Below, in pieces: positions 17,336-26,891 of a stretch of DNA of 64,000 nt. The notes under the pieces were generated by a model. That model saw nothing but the letters and a program-made list of their open reading frames with translations, ran no database searches and was not told the DNA's origin. How positions within the stretch are numbered: the stretch's first letter is position 1; every line of letters starts with the position of its first letter. This DNA comes from Bacteroidota bacterium. Its GTDB lineage: Bacteria; Bacteroidota; Bacteroidia; Chitinophagales; Chitinophagaceae. The DNA lies in the NCBI GenBank assembly GCA_023424015.1, contig JAFAEM010000032.1:67924-131923 (forward strand), given 5' to 3'. The translations under genes were made by a program, and so were the position numbers.

Positions 17336-18172
17336 ATGTCCCTGTTTATAACATCCCTCGGTTCCGGTAGCAATGGAAATTGCTATTTTATAGGCAATTC
17401 AAGCGAAGCAATTCTAGTAGATGCGGGAATTTCGTGCAGGGAAACGGTGCTGCGGATGTCCCGGCTTGGATTATCAATGGACCGGGTTAAAGCGATCTTT
17501 GTTTCTCATGAACATGCGGATCATATTTCGGGGATCAGGGTCCTGTCGAAAAAGTACCGGCTGCCGGTATACATAACACCGGACACGCTTCGATCTTCGG
17601 GAAGGATACTCGAGAAAGAACATATCAGGCATTTTAGCATAGAAGAACCGGTAACTATCGGAGAGTTGAGTATCAAGGCATTTAAGAAATGTCACGACGC
17701 TATCGATCCGCATAGTTTCATGATTTCGTCGCGAGGTATCAATATTGGAGTTTTTACAGATATTGGTAATGCCTGTAAACAAGTCATTACTCACTTTAGT
17801 CAATGCGATGCAGCTTTTTTGGAGTCGAATTATTGTGAAAACATGCTGAGAGATGGTAATTATCCATTCATATTAAAGAAAAGGATCAGTGGAGGCGACG
17901 GGCATTTATCTAATTCCCAGGCTTTGGAGCTTTTTACAAAGTATCGTGGGAAACAACTGCAGTACCTGATCTTATCACATTTATCTGAAAATAATAACAA
18001 TCCTTCAATAGTTGAACAGCTTTTCAGCAGGGTCGCGGGTGATACCCATATTGTTATCGCTTCACGATACAAAGAGACAGAGGTGTTTGAAATCCGGCTC
18101 GAAGAAAGAGTCACATTCATGCCAACCTCTATTCCGACATACATTCCTGCCCGGCAGTTATCGTTATTTTAA
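17336..18172 (+). CDS. MBL-fold metallohydrolase (WalJ/YycJ-like)
   Basis: A 278-residue cytoplasmic metallo-beta-lactamase fold protein. ATG at 17336 gives the normal N-terminus MSLFITSLGSGSNGNCYFIG; an earlier TTG at 17327 is less likely. Zinc motif SHEHADHISG (about 60-69), AFKKCHDAIDP and GDGHLSNSQAL follow the WalJ/YycJ family, some of which are exonucleases. Convergent with the LacI regulator gene. Confidence 0.9.
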   Translation: MSLFITSLGSGSNGNCYFIGNSSEAILVDAGISCRETVLRMSRLGLSMDRVKAIFVSHEHADHISGIRVLSKKYRLPVYITPDTLRSSGRILEKEHIRHFSIEEPVTIGELSIKAFKKCHDAIDPHSFMISSRGINIGVFTDIGNACKQVITHFSQCDAAFLESNYCENMLRDGNYPFILKKRISGGDGHLSNSQALELFTKYRGKQLQYLILSHLSENNNNPSIVEQLFSRVAGDTHIVIASRYKETEVFEIRLEERVTFMPTSIPTYIPARQLSLF

Positions 18173-18217
18173 TACGTAAATAAAGTATTGTGTATAAAAA
18201 ATTCCACATTCAACTAA

Positions 18218-19231
18218 TTAACTTTTTGTGGAATCTCGTGGAATAAGGACTGAAGGGATTACAATCTTCTCATTGGAAACAGTGAAATTGGTCTTTCCTA
18301 GCGAACGGAATAGCAAGGTTGCAGCGGCACGACCCATTTCAAAAGCGGGTTGTGTTATAGTAGTTAGAGAAGGGTTTAAGATAGGGGCCGTTTCCAGGTT
18401 AGAAAAACAAATAACCTTCACATCTTTTGGAATATTGAGTTTTAATTCACTGCAGACCTGGTACACAGGAGCCGTTAACTTCTCAACTGATGCAACAATA
18501 CCGTCGGGTCGTTTCTTACTTTGTAATAACTTTTTTGTTAGCTGATAATTTTCGTTGGTATCGTTACTGCAAACCAGGATTCTCGTGTCATCAATCGGAC
18601 GACCTTGGTCCGACAATGCCTTCTTATAACCTTCGAGTCTTTTGTTACTGATAGACAGACTTTCTGAAATTGCCAGGAAAGCGATATCAATACAACCCTG
18701 GTTAATCAGATGTAGCGTAGCCTTGTACCCACTATCGAAATCATCAGTGGTTATTTGCGCGGTTGATACGTTTTCGCAAACCCTGTCGAAAAATATTAGT
18801 GGAAGCCCGTTTGAAATCAGATCACTTATATGATCCGTCTGGGAGGTTTCTCTTGAAACGGACATCAGGACACCATCCACCCGGCCGCCCTGGAATTCCT
18901 TTAGTATCGTTTTTTCATTTTCAAAACTTTCATGCGTGAGGCAGATCAGCACATGGTATCCTTTTTCCTTGGCCACAGATTCAATGCCATTAATAGCCAG
19001 CGAAAAGAAGCTATCCGCCACTTCCGGAATTACCAGTGCGATATTTTTACTTCTGCGGCCGCGCAGGCTGCTGGCGTAAGGATTGGGAATATAATTGAGC
19101 CGGGCCGCAGTTGCCAATACTCTTTGCTTGGTTTCATCGCTAATCTCGTAACTATCATTCAGTGCCTTAGAAATAGTAGAGACGGAGAGGTTTAGTTCAC
19201 TGGCTAGCTCTCTGATATTAATATTCTTCAT
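18218..19231 (-). CDS. LacI-family transcriptional regulator of the inositol locus
   Basis: A 337-residue regulator: LacI HTH at the N-terminus (INIRELASELNLSVSTISKAL) with hinge NPYASSLRGRRS, then a periplasmic-binding-protein-like effector domain (60-335). ATG at 19231 is preferred over a TTG at 19237. It is divergent from susC, and a LacI-type palindrome lies between them, so it probably controls the inositol genes and itself. The ligand (inositol or a catabolic intermediate) is inferred from the neighbours. Confidence 0.92.
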   Translation of the reverse strand: MKNINIRELASELNLSVSTISKALNDSYEISDETKQRVLATAARLNYIPNPYASSLRGRRSKNIALVIPEVADSFFSLAINGIESVAKEKGYHVLICLTHESFENEKTILKEFQGGRVDGVLMSVSRETSQTDHISDLISNGLPLIFFDRVCENVSTAQITTDDFDSGYKATLHLINQGCIDIAFLAISESLSISNKRLEGYKKALSDQGRPIDDTRILVCSNDTNENYQLTKKLLQSKKRPDGIVASVEKLTAPVYQVCSELKLNIPKDVKVICFSNLETAPILNPSLTTITQPAFEMGRAAATLLFRSLGKTNFTVSNEKIVIPSVLIPRDSTKS

Positions 19232-19273
19232 GGGCAAATAAGCAGTTAAAACAGCCTTGTAAACGATTTGGCG

Positions 19274-19289
19274 ACGAAAACGGTTTCGT
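19274..19289. promoter_or_regulatory. LacI-type palindromic operator
   Basis: ACGAAAACGGTTTCGT is a 16-bp near-perfect palindrome with the central CG typical of LacI/PurR/CcpA-type operators. It lies 42 bp from the regulator start and 129 bp from susC, the right place for joint control. Confidence 0.7.
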
Positions 19290-19418
19290 AAATAAAGCTA
19301 ATGTAATATCGAAAAATTAACTCAAAAAAAACCAAATTGAGAGAGCATTTAACATTCTGGTAAAAGGGTTTGGTTATCCTTGCCATATTAATTAATAACC
19401 AAGACTAAACTACTTCCA

Positions 19419-22400
19419 ATGTGTAAACTCCTAACTACGCTGCGATCTTTCGCATCTTTTCCAGCTACGCTATTGTTTTTTGTAAGTTTTTTCTACGCAA
19501 GCCATTTACTGGCCGGGGAGCCGCCTGGTGAAAGCCCGGCAGAGCTGACGGTAAGAGGAACTGTTTCGGATGACGCAAGTGCAAAGCCACTTGTTGGTGC
19601 CAGCATTGCTGAAAAAGGTACCAACAATGTTGTCCTAACCGATAATAATGGACGGTTCTCCATCAATGTGCGTGACGGCAATGCCGTTTTGGTTGTAAGC
19701 TATGTGGGGTATTCCACCCTCGAAGTTCCTGTGGCAAATAGCGAAACGGTCTCGATTTCGCTCAAGGCGACTGCTTCTGACCTGGGTGAGGTAGTTGTTG
19801 TCGGATACGGAACCCAGAACCGAAAGGATGTGACAGGTTCTGTAAAAACGTTGAAAAGTGAAGCCTTTAATAAAGGTATTATCAATTCGCCACAGCAATT
19901 ATTGCAGGGCAAAGTGGCGGGGGTAAACGTAACTTCCGCTACCGGTGAACCCGGCGGAGCGCTGGGTATTACAATCCGCGGGCCCGGCGGTGTGAGAAGT
20001 GGCAGTACACCCTTGTTTGTGGTAGACGGGTTGCCGCTCGATAATTCAAGTACAGGCGGTGGGGATCCCCTCAATTTTATCAATCCAGATGACATCGAAT
20101 CCTTTGACGTATTGAAAGATGCGTCAGCAACTGCTATATATGGTGCACGTGGTGCCAATGGAGTCATCATCATCACAACCAAAAAAGGAAAAGCCGGGAC
20201 TTCTGTTCTGGGTCTTTCTACGAGTCTCGGGGTTTCCAGCCTCGCCAATAAAATTGATGTATTTAGCGCAGATGAATTTAGAAGGGAAGTTCCGCGAATT
20301 GGCGGAACCCTGGATGATAAAGGGGGGTCGACTGACTGGCAGGACCTGGTGATGAGAACAGCGTTAACTCAGAATTATAATCTAACGCTTAGTGGTGGAG
20401 CCAATAATCTTGTTTATTACGCGTCTTTTGGCGCCCAGAGACAGGAAGGAATTATCCGAAATAATTCCCTGGACCGGTACACAGGTCGTTTTAATGCAAC
20501 ACAAAAGTTTTTGGACGATAGGTTGACCATTGAAGCAAATCTGAGTGTCGCGCACACAAAAAATGTTCGTCCGCCAATTACAAGCATCATCGGCGAGGCA
20601 TTGGGAAATAACCCCACTTACCCGGCTTATGATGCAAATGGTGAACCAGCTATATACCAGAATGTTTTGAATAACCCACTCATTTATTTTGAACTTGATA
20701 AAGATGTCGGTACGATCAACAGGTTTATTGGTAATATATCACCTTCAGTTCGCATTATTAAAGGGCTGATTTATAAACTTAATTTTGGTATTGACAATTC
20801 TAATGGGGTACGGGATGTGCAGGCGCTTGCCAGTGCTACCCCTCCCCGCGACGGCAGACTGGATTCTTATCAGAACTACAACAGAAATACACTGATCGAA
20901 AACTATCTTACTTATTCGTTTGTCGAATCAGGACACAATATTTCAGTGTTAGCCGGCCATTCATTCCAAAAATTCAATATCCAGGGAAGAAACTTTAGCA
21001 TCAATAAACTTCCGATTGGAGGAGTGGAGCCAATATATAATCCCGGTGTGGGACAGGAACTGACGCTGGTGAACAATCGACCTGGTGGGTATGCTTATGT
21101 GAATGAACAACAATCCTATTTTGGTAGGGTTACTTACCAGTATGATAACAAATATCTGGCGACCATTAATTTCAGAGCGGACGGCTCATCTAAGTTTGGT
21201 GAAAACAATAAGTACGGTTATTTCCCTTCATTTTCACTTGGATGGAAATTATCTGAGGAAGAGTTTGTCAAAAACTCTGATATTTTCAGCAACCTGAAAT
21301 TGAGAGCTGGCTGGGGACGCACCGGTAACCAGGAAATACCACCCAAGATCACACAACCCCTGTTTCAGTCAACTGGGGGAAGTTATCCGCTTTACCCTTC
21401 GGGCACATATCCGGCAAGTTATACCTATGTACGACTGGCTAATCCCGACATCCAGTGGGAAGTATCAGAGCAGTGGGACATAGGTCTTGATTTCGGACTC
21501 TTTAATGGGGATCTTACTGGTGTCATCGACTATTTCAATAAAAAATCAACCAATATATTATTACAGGTAACTCCTGCAGACCCGGTACAGCCTTCATCTG
21601 AAGTCTGGACCAATGTAAAGGACATGGCAATTACCAACAATGGCCTGGAAATCGATCTGAATTATCGTAAAAAGATCAATAAGGACCTCAGCGTTGGTTT
21701 GGGTGGTAATATCACATTAATAAAGAATAATATCGAAAATTCGCCATATACCATCATTCCATCGGGATCGGCCCAGGGCTCTGGACTAACGTCTGCAACT
21801 TTAAATGGATATATCAATGGGCAACCTATCGGTACATTCTACTTACTACAGTATACCGGTATAGGACCTGATAGTCTGAGTGCATACCTTGACGCTGATA
21901 AAAACGGATCCATTTCAAACGATAAGGACAGGGTGCCTGTTGGTACCGCTTTACCAGACAAACTTTATAGTTTTTATGGAACAGTAGATTACAAAGGTTT
22001 TGACCTGGCCATCAATTTTAATGGTGTATCCGGAAATAAGGTTTATGACAATACCGCCAATTCAATTTTCTATAAAGCTAAACTGGCGAAAAGCACCAAC
22101 ACTACCAGTGCCGCTGCTGAAAATCTCAATGAGTCAAACAATAATCCTGCTTCAGTGAGCAGCCGGTATTTAAAGAATGGCAGTTATCTCCGTCTGAATA
22201 ATGTATCGCTCGGCTACAATTTTAATACTCGTTCCATTGGCTTTTTGAAATGGGCTTCAGCACTTCGGTTATCTGTTACCGGGCAGAACTTGTTTGTAAT
22301 AACTGATTATGACGGATATGATCCGGAAGTTAATATCGACCGTAATATAGGCAGTGTTAGTTCCTACGGTATAGATTATTTAAGTTATCCCAAAGCAAAG

Positions 22401-22433
22401 TCTTTCATCTTTGGATTAAATCTGTCATTCTAA
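19419..22433 (+). CDS. SusC/RagA-family TonB-linked outer membrane protein
   Basis: A 1004-residue TonB-dependent transporter. Signal peptide (about 1-32), a CarboxypepD_reg-like domain (VRGTVSDDASAKPLVGASI), a TonB-box-like stretch DLGEVVVVGYGTQ (about 127-139), plug (ITIRGPGG, VVDGLPLDN, SATAIYGARGANGVIIITTKKG) and a 22-strand barrel ending LNLSF. It pairs with the SusD protein 11 nt downstream to import a ligand. Position at the head of an iol operon suggests an inositol-containing ligand rather than a polysaccharide; this is inference. Confidence 0.95.
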   Translation: MCKLLTTLRSFASFPATLLFFVSFFYASHLLAGEPPGESPAELTVRGTVSDDASAKPLVGASIAEKGTNNVVLTDNNGRFSINVRDGNAVLVVSYVGYSTLEVPVANSETVSISLKATASDLGEVVVVGYGTQNRKDVTGSVKTLKSEAFNKGIINSPQQLLQGKVAGVNVTSATGEPGGALGITIRGPGGVRSGSTPLFVVDGLPLDNSSTGGGDPLNFINPDDIESFDVLKDASATAIYGARGANGVIIITTKKGKAGTSVLGLSTSLGVSSLANKIDVFSADEFRREVPRIGGTLDDKGGSTDWQDLVMRTALTQNYNLTLSGGANNLVYYASFGAQRQEGIIRNNSLDRYTGRFNATQKFLDDRLTIEANLSVAHTKNVRPPITSIIGEALGNNPTYPAYDANGEPAIYQNVLNNPLIYFELDKDVGTINRFIGNISPSVRIIKGLIYKLNFGIDNSNGVRDVQALASATPPRDGRLDSYQNYNRNTLIENYLTYSFVESGHNISVLAGHSFQKFNIQGRNFSINKLPIGGVEPIYNPGVGQELTLVNNRPGGYAYVNEQQSYFGRVTYQYDNKYLATINFRADGSSKFGENNKYGYFPSFSLGWKLSEEEFVKNSDIFSNLKLRAGWGRTGNQEIPPKITQPLFQSTGGSYPLYPSGTYPASYTYVRLANPDIQWEVSEQWDIGLDFGLFNGDLTGVIDYFNKKSTNILLQVTPADPVQPSSEVWTNVKDMAITNNGLEIDLNYRKKINKDLSVGLGGNITLIKNNIENSPYTIIPSGSAQGSGLTSATLNGYINGQPIGTFYLLQYTGIGPDSLSAYLDADKNGSISNDKDRVPVGTALPDKLYSFYGTVDYKGFDLAINFNGVSGNKVYDNTANSIFYKAKLAKSTNTTSAAAENLNESNNNPASVSSRYLKNGSYLRLNNVSLGYNFNTRSIGFLKWASALRLSVTGQNLFVITDYDGYDPEVNIDRNIGSVSSYGIDYLSYPKAKSFIFGLNLSF

Positions 22434-22444
22434 AACTGAAAAAA

Positions 22445-24139
22445 ATGAAAAAGAAAATAATAAAGGTTCTTACATTTTTCGGGGCAGTGGCCATATTGCA
22501 CAGTTGTACTAAGTTGAATGAAGAAATTCTGGATGAAGCATCTGTAGCTGGTCTGACCGATAAGCAACTGGCCGAGGGTACGATAGCGCCGGTGTACAGT
22601 GTTCTTCCAACAATATTTCAACACACACAATATTTTGCCCTGCAGGAAATTTCAACTGATGAAGCTATTCTTCCTTACCGGGGTGGTACCGACTGGGGTG
22701 ATAATGGGATTTATATTTCGTTGCATAAGCATGAGACAACAAGTGGTGATCCGAACGTAAGGAATACATGGAATAATATTGTACTTGGACTATCTCGTGC
22801 CGTAACGGCGATCAATTCGCTTTCAACCAATACTGATCCCAATGCGAAGATATTTCTTGCGGAAGCCCGCGCCATGAGGGCCTACTATTCATTATTGACA
22901 CTTGATCTTTTTGGAGTGGTATTTATAAAAGAAACGCCGAGCGGTATTTCTACGGTTGTAAGAGGCGATGAAGCCATTGAGTATATCAAATCAGAACTCC
23001 TGACGGCAGAGCCGGACCTCGACAATACGACAGGACCTGGACGAATTACAAAGGCTGGTGTATGGGGCTTACTGGCCAGGCTTCACCTGAATGCTGCGGT
23101 ATATCGCGACAGGTATGCCGCCACTTTTACATTTACACCTGAGGACATGGATAAAGTTATAGAGTATTGCGATAAGATCATTGGTTCAAATCAATACACA
23201 CTGGCTGCGGAGTATTTTTCAATCTTCGATGACGCGAACCATACAAACAAAGAATTAATCTTTGCGGTTGACCAAAGGTCTGACTTGAATGGTCACAACA
23301 GGATGGCGTATTTCTCATTGTCTGGTGACCAGTTTCCCTTACCCGCCTATACAGGTGCCAATGGAACTGATGGCCCCGGGATAACGTCGGACTTTTACCA
23401 AACCTGGGAGGACGCTTATGCGCCTTTGGATCCTGCCGATGCAGATCCCCGTTTTTATAAAGAGAACCTGACTATATATTCTAATCCCAATGATACTTGT
23501 GTGGATGCAGCCAACTTTCATATCAACAGGGGGATCTTACGTGGTCAGCAATATGGATTAACAAAAAATCCTGATGGTTCTTTTAAAAAATGTGCTGATG
23601 GGAAAATGAAAGTAAGCCCACTGTTCAATGCAACGAGATCAAGGCCCGATCTTCCGGTGGAGTTTACAGAGTTTATTGATTTTACTGTACCTGGCAGTAA
23701 CTATAATACAGGTTACAGAGTTGAAAAGTATGAATTCAGCCGCGGATCGGTTAGTGGAAGAAATTTTGGCGAACACGATATTGTAATATTGCGCCTGGCT
23801 GATGTATACTTGATGCGTGCTGAGGCCAAATTGCGTCGGTCCAATGATGCTGCTGGTGCTTTAAATGATGTAAACACAATACGTGCGGCAAGAACAGCAA
23901 GGATTGTACCAGCACCTTTGACGACAATGGATCTGAATCTTTTATACCGCGAGAGAGGTTTTGAACTATATTGGGAAATGGTTCGGCGTACCGATATGAT
24001 ACGCTTTGGAAAATATGAAGGAACCTGGACTGAGAAGAGCAATTCAGATCCAAAGAAAAGGGTATTCCCCATTCCGCAAACTGCTATCGATGGGGCATCG
24101 AGTATACCGGGTTACCTGGTGCAAAATGAAGGGTACTAA
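22445..24139 (+). CDS. SusD/RagB-family nutrient-binding lipoprotein
   Basis: A 564-residue surface lipoprotein: signal peptide with lipobox Cys21 (AILHSC), SusD-like N-terminal TPR region (ARAMRAYYSLLTLDLFGVVFI) and the RagB/SusD C-terminal block (DIVILRLADVYLMRAEAK, YRERGFELYWEMVRRTDMIRFGK, FPIPQTAID). Lid for the preceding SusC. A hairpin follows the stop and may reduce transcription into the enzymes downstream. Confidence 0.95.
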   Translation: MKKKIIKVLTFFGAVAILHSCTKLNEEILDEASVAGLTDKQLAEGTIAPVYSVLPTIFQHTQYFALQEISTDEAILPYRGGTDWGDNGIYISLHKHETTSGDPNVRNTWNNIVLGLSRAVTAINSLSTNTDPNAKIFLAEARAMRAYYSLLTLDLFGVVFIKETPSGISTVVRGDEAIEYIKSELLTAEPDLDNTTGPGRITKAGVWGLLARLHLNAAVYRDRYAATFTFTPEDMDKVIEYCDKIIGSNQYTLAAEYFSIFDDANHTNKELIFAVDQRSDLNGHNRMAYFSLSGDQFPLPAYTGANGTDGPGITSDFYQTWEDAYAPLDPADADPRFYKENLTIYSNPNDTCVDAANFHINRGILRGQQYGLTKNPDGSFKKCADGKMKVSPLFNATRSRPDLPVEFTEFIDFTVPGSNYNTGYRVEKYEFSRGSVSGRNFGEHDIVILRLADVYLMRAEAKLRRSNDAAGALNDVNTIRAARTARIVPAPLTTMDLNLLYRERGFELYWEMVRRTDMIRFGKYEGTWTEKSNSDPKKRVFPIPQTAIDGASSIPGYLVQNEGY

Positions 24140-24167
24140 GAGTATTAAATTATAGATTGCTATAAAA

Positions 24168-24218
24168 ATGGTACATGCAAGCACTGGCTTGTATGTACCA
24201 TCACTGGAAAATTTTTTT
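24168..24218 (+). terminator. Hairpin with T-tract after susD
   Basis: A 14-bp stem with one G-T pair (24168-24181 against 24188-24201, arms starting ATGGTACATG) and a 6-nt loop, followed 10 nt later by seven T. It probably acts as a partial terminator or 3' end stabiliser, giving more SusCD than downstream enzyme. Confidence 0.65.
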
Positions 24219-24252
24219 GTTTAGATTGAGATTCGGTTCACCTGAAACCCTG

Positions 24253-25029
24253 ATGAAGCGTTTATCCTGTATATTATTCTTGTTTGCGTCTATTTTTTGG
24301 ACAGTTAACGCAACTGGCCAGGAAAAGAGCTACTCGACGGCTAACGGACATGCGCATAATGATTATCTTAATCCCAGGCCATTTTACCTGGCATATGAGA
24401 GCGGTTTTGGTTCTATCGAAGCAGATATTTTTAATGTTGGTGGAAAGTTGCTCGTGGCTCACACCAGGGATGAAATCAAACAAGAAAATACGCTAACAAG
24501 GCTGTACATTGCGCCACTATTAAAGGAGTTGGAAGATGGAAATTCTTATCAGGTGATTTTGTTAATTGATATAAAGCAAGATCATAGGAATTGTTTACGG
24601 CTTTTAATTTCTGAACTGGAACCACTGCAGCCTTATCTTGCAAAACCAGGCGAACGTCAACCTGTTACCGTGGTGATCAGCGGGGAAAGGCCTTTGCCGG
24701 AGGAGTACAAAAATTACCCGGATTTTATTTTTTTTGATTCCGACCTAAAGCAACCGCATTCAGCAGTTGAGTGGCAAAGGGTCGCGCTGGTGAGTTTGCC
24801 ATTTAATAAGTTATCTAATTGGAAAGGCGATCGTGAGCCAGCTACTGATGAGTTACTGCCCGTCAAAAGTATCATCGATAGTGTGCACCGGGCCGGTAAG
24901 CCTATCCGTTTTTGGGCCGCGCCGGATAATCTGCTGTCGTGGAAATGGCAAAAGAAGCTTTCTGTTGATTTGATCGGAACAGATAGGATCAGGGAGTTGG
25001 GTGAATTCTTAAAAAATGAGAGTAACTAG
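24253..25029 (+). CDS. Secreted PI-PLC/GDPD-superfamily phosphodiesterase
   Basis: A 258-residue exported protein (signal LSCILFLFASIFWTVNATGQ). The start is placed at 24253; an earlier in-frame ATG at 24175 lies inside the hairpin and adds no signal-like sequence. The motifs AHNDYLNPRPFYLAYESGFG, SIEADIF and LLVAHTRDE are those of the PI-specific phospholipase C / glycerophosphodiester phosphodiesterase superfamily (Aim6-like). In this locus it could release inositol or inositol phosphate from a phospholipid-derived ligand after SusCD import; that is inference. Confidence 0.78.
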   Translation: MKRLSCILFLFASIFWTVNATGQEKSYSTANGHAHNDYLNPRPFYLAYESGFGSIEADIFNVGGKLLVAHTRDEIKQENTLTRLYIAPLLKELEDGNSYQVILLIDIKQDHRNCLRLLISELEPLQPYLAKPGERQPVTVVISGERPLPEEYKNYPDFIFFDSDLKQPHSAVEWQRVALVSLPFNKLSNWKGDREPATDELLPVKSIIDSVHRAGKPIRFWAAPDNLLSWKWQKKLSVDLIGTDRIRELGEFLKNESN

Positions 25030-25065
25030 TCATACTGTTTATTTATCGATTTTTTATCGCTGCCG

Positions 25066-26010
25066 ATGAATCCTGTTTCACCAAGAATATTTTATAACCA
25101 TTGTTACGGGAAATATGCCATTGCAGCTGTAAATGTTTTTACAATGGAACAGGTCCATGGTTTGTTTTCGGCGGCCGAAGATACGTCGACGCCAATTATA
25201 GTTCAGATAACACCAGCGGCGAGAAATTATGCGCATCCAAAGATGCTTATGTCAATGGTCCATACCGCGGCATCAATTTATCCTAAAGCCTTATTTGCTA
25301 TCCATCTTGATCATGGTACGGAAGAGCATATTGAAGATGCGATCAATGATAATTATACCTCGGTAATGATCGATGCCTCACATGATGATTTTTCTACGAA
25401 TGTAAGGCGGACAAAGTCGGTAGTTGAGAAAGCGCATTTAAAAAATATAATGGTTGAGGCTGAACTGGGTGTATTGAGTGGGGTAGAAGACGATATGGAA
25501 GTTGAAACAGCCAGCGCACGATATACCCAGCCGGATCAGGCCAAAGCATTTGTTGATCGTACGGGATGTGACAGCCTTGCAGTGGCAGTAGGTACAAGCC
25601 ATGGTGCATACAAGTTCAGCGGTGGAAAGGGGTTGCAATTCCAGGTGTTAAGAGAGATTCAGGCGCAATTGCCCAATTTTCCCCTTGTATTACATGGTAG
25701 TTCTAAAATTAATGGGGAGGATGTCCATGCAATCAATCTATATGGAGGTAGGTTACAGGAAAATGCAAGTGGTGTTACAGACGAAGAATTGAAAAAAGCC
25801 ATAACTTATGGAATTTGCAAGGTCAATATCGCAACAGACCTGAGGCTGCTTTGGACCAAGGTACATAGGAAATTTTTTTTCGAGCATCCGGAGGCATTTG
25901 ATCCTGTAGTACCTGGAAAGGATTATATGAAGGAATATAAAGAATTTATGATCGGGCGTTTTGAAGTATTAGGGTCAAAAGGAAAAGCGTCGGCCATACA
26001 TTTGAATTGA
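25066..26010 (+). CDS. iolJ: Class II aldolase, probable IolJ
   Basis: A 314-residue class II fructose-bisphosphate-aldolase family protein. Zinc-binding HLDHG is at about 81-85, with VMIDASHDD and LVLHGSSKI further on. In an iol operon the expected substrate is 2-deoxy-5-keto-gluconate 6-phosphate, cleaved to DHAP and malonate semialdehyde (IolJ). A glycolytic aldolase cannot be ruled out by sequence, but the location between inositol genes favours IolJ. The stop overlaps the iolB start. Confidence 0.85.
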   Translation: MNPVSPRIFYNHCYGKYAIAAVNVFTMEQVHGLFSAAEDTSTPIIVQITPAARNYAHPKMLMSMVHTAASIYPKALFAIHLDHGTEEHIEDAINDNYTSVMIDASHDDFSTNVRRTKSVVEKAHLKNIMVEAELGVLSGVEDDMEVETASARYTQPDQAKAFVDRTGCDSLAVAVGTSHGAYKFSGGKGLQFQVLREIQAQLPNFPLVLHGSSKINGEDVHAINLYGGRLQENASGVTDEELKKAITYGICKVNIATDLRLLWTKVHRKFFFEHPEAFDPVVPGKDYMKEYKEFMIGRFEVLGSKGKASAIHLN

Positions 26011-26891
26011 TGATAAGGGATAATAAATATAAGCTGGTAAGTCATGCATCGGGAGGATTCGGTGTATATCAATCTGTTTCGGCAAGTGAAGCAGGATGGA
26101 AACATTTGAATTTCGAGGCCCGCCTGATGCAGAAACACGTCGTTTGGGAAGGAGACACAGGTGAACACGAGTATGGGATCATTTTGTTAAGTGGCGATTA
26201 CTCTGTTCAGTCGAGTAAGGGTTCCTGGAAGACAAACAACGGAAGAAAATCAGTTTTTGCTGGTATAGCGCATACCTTGTTTTTACCACCTCGTACAACA
26301 TTTAGTTTGAGAGCCGAATCAGAAATACTTGATATCGCAACCGGGTGGTGTGAAGCAACGGGCGAGTTTCCCCCGCGTTTTAAAACACCGGCTGAAGCGG
26401 CCATTGAAATAAGGGGCGGTAATAATGCCACAAGGCAGATCAATAGCCTGATTGAGCCTGGTTTCGGCTGCAGCAAATTAGTGGCTGTTGAAGTGTACAC
26501 GCCGTCGGGTAACTGGAGCTCGTTTCCTCCACATAAGCATGATGAGCGTAAAATTGATAGCAATGGTGAGCTATTGGAAGCCTGCCTGGAGGAGTTTTAT
26601 TTTTATAAAATTGACAAAGAAGAAGGTTACGCGATACAACAGGTGTATACGGGTGATGATAGTCTTAATGAATTGATGCAACTACGGACCAATGACATCG
26701 TGATGGTGCCAAATGGTTATCACCCGGTAGTTGCGGCCCATGGATATAATTGTTATTATTTAAATTTTTTAGCTGGCAGTGATCAGTCGCTTGCCAATAC
26801 CCCGGATCCAGGGCATAGGTGGATATATGATTCGTGGATGGGAAAAGATCCACGTATTCCCATGGTGTCAGCAGAAATGAATAATAAATGA
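26010..26891 (+). CDS. iolB: 5-deoxy-glucuronate isomerase
   Basis: A 293-residue bicupin isomerase that turns 5-deoxy-glucuronate into 2-deoxy-5-keto-gluconate. Motifs: EHEYGIILLSGDYSV, FLPPRTTFSL, NWSSFPPHKHDE (metal-binding His region, about 168-179) and YYLNFLAG. ATG at 26010 overlaps the aldolase stop (TGATG); a TTG one codon earlier is possible. Its stop overlaps iolC (ATGA), so the three genes are tightly coupled. Confidence 0.93.
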   Translation: MIRDNKYKLVSHASGGFGVYQSVSASEAGWKHLNFEARLMQKHVVWEGDTGEHEYGIILLSGDYSVQSSKGSWKTNNGRKSVFAGIAHTLFLPPRTTFSLRAESEILDIATGWCEATGEFPPRFKTPAEAAIEIRGGNNATRQINSLIEPGFGCSKLVAVEVYTPSGNWSSFPPHKHDERKIDSNGELLEACLEEFYFYKIDKEEGYAIQQVYTGDDSLNELMQLRTNDIVMVPNGYHPVVAAHGYNCYYLNFLAGSDQSLANTPDPGHRWIYDSWMGKDPRIPMVSAEMNNK

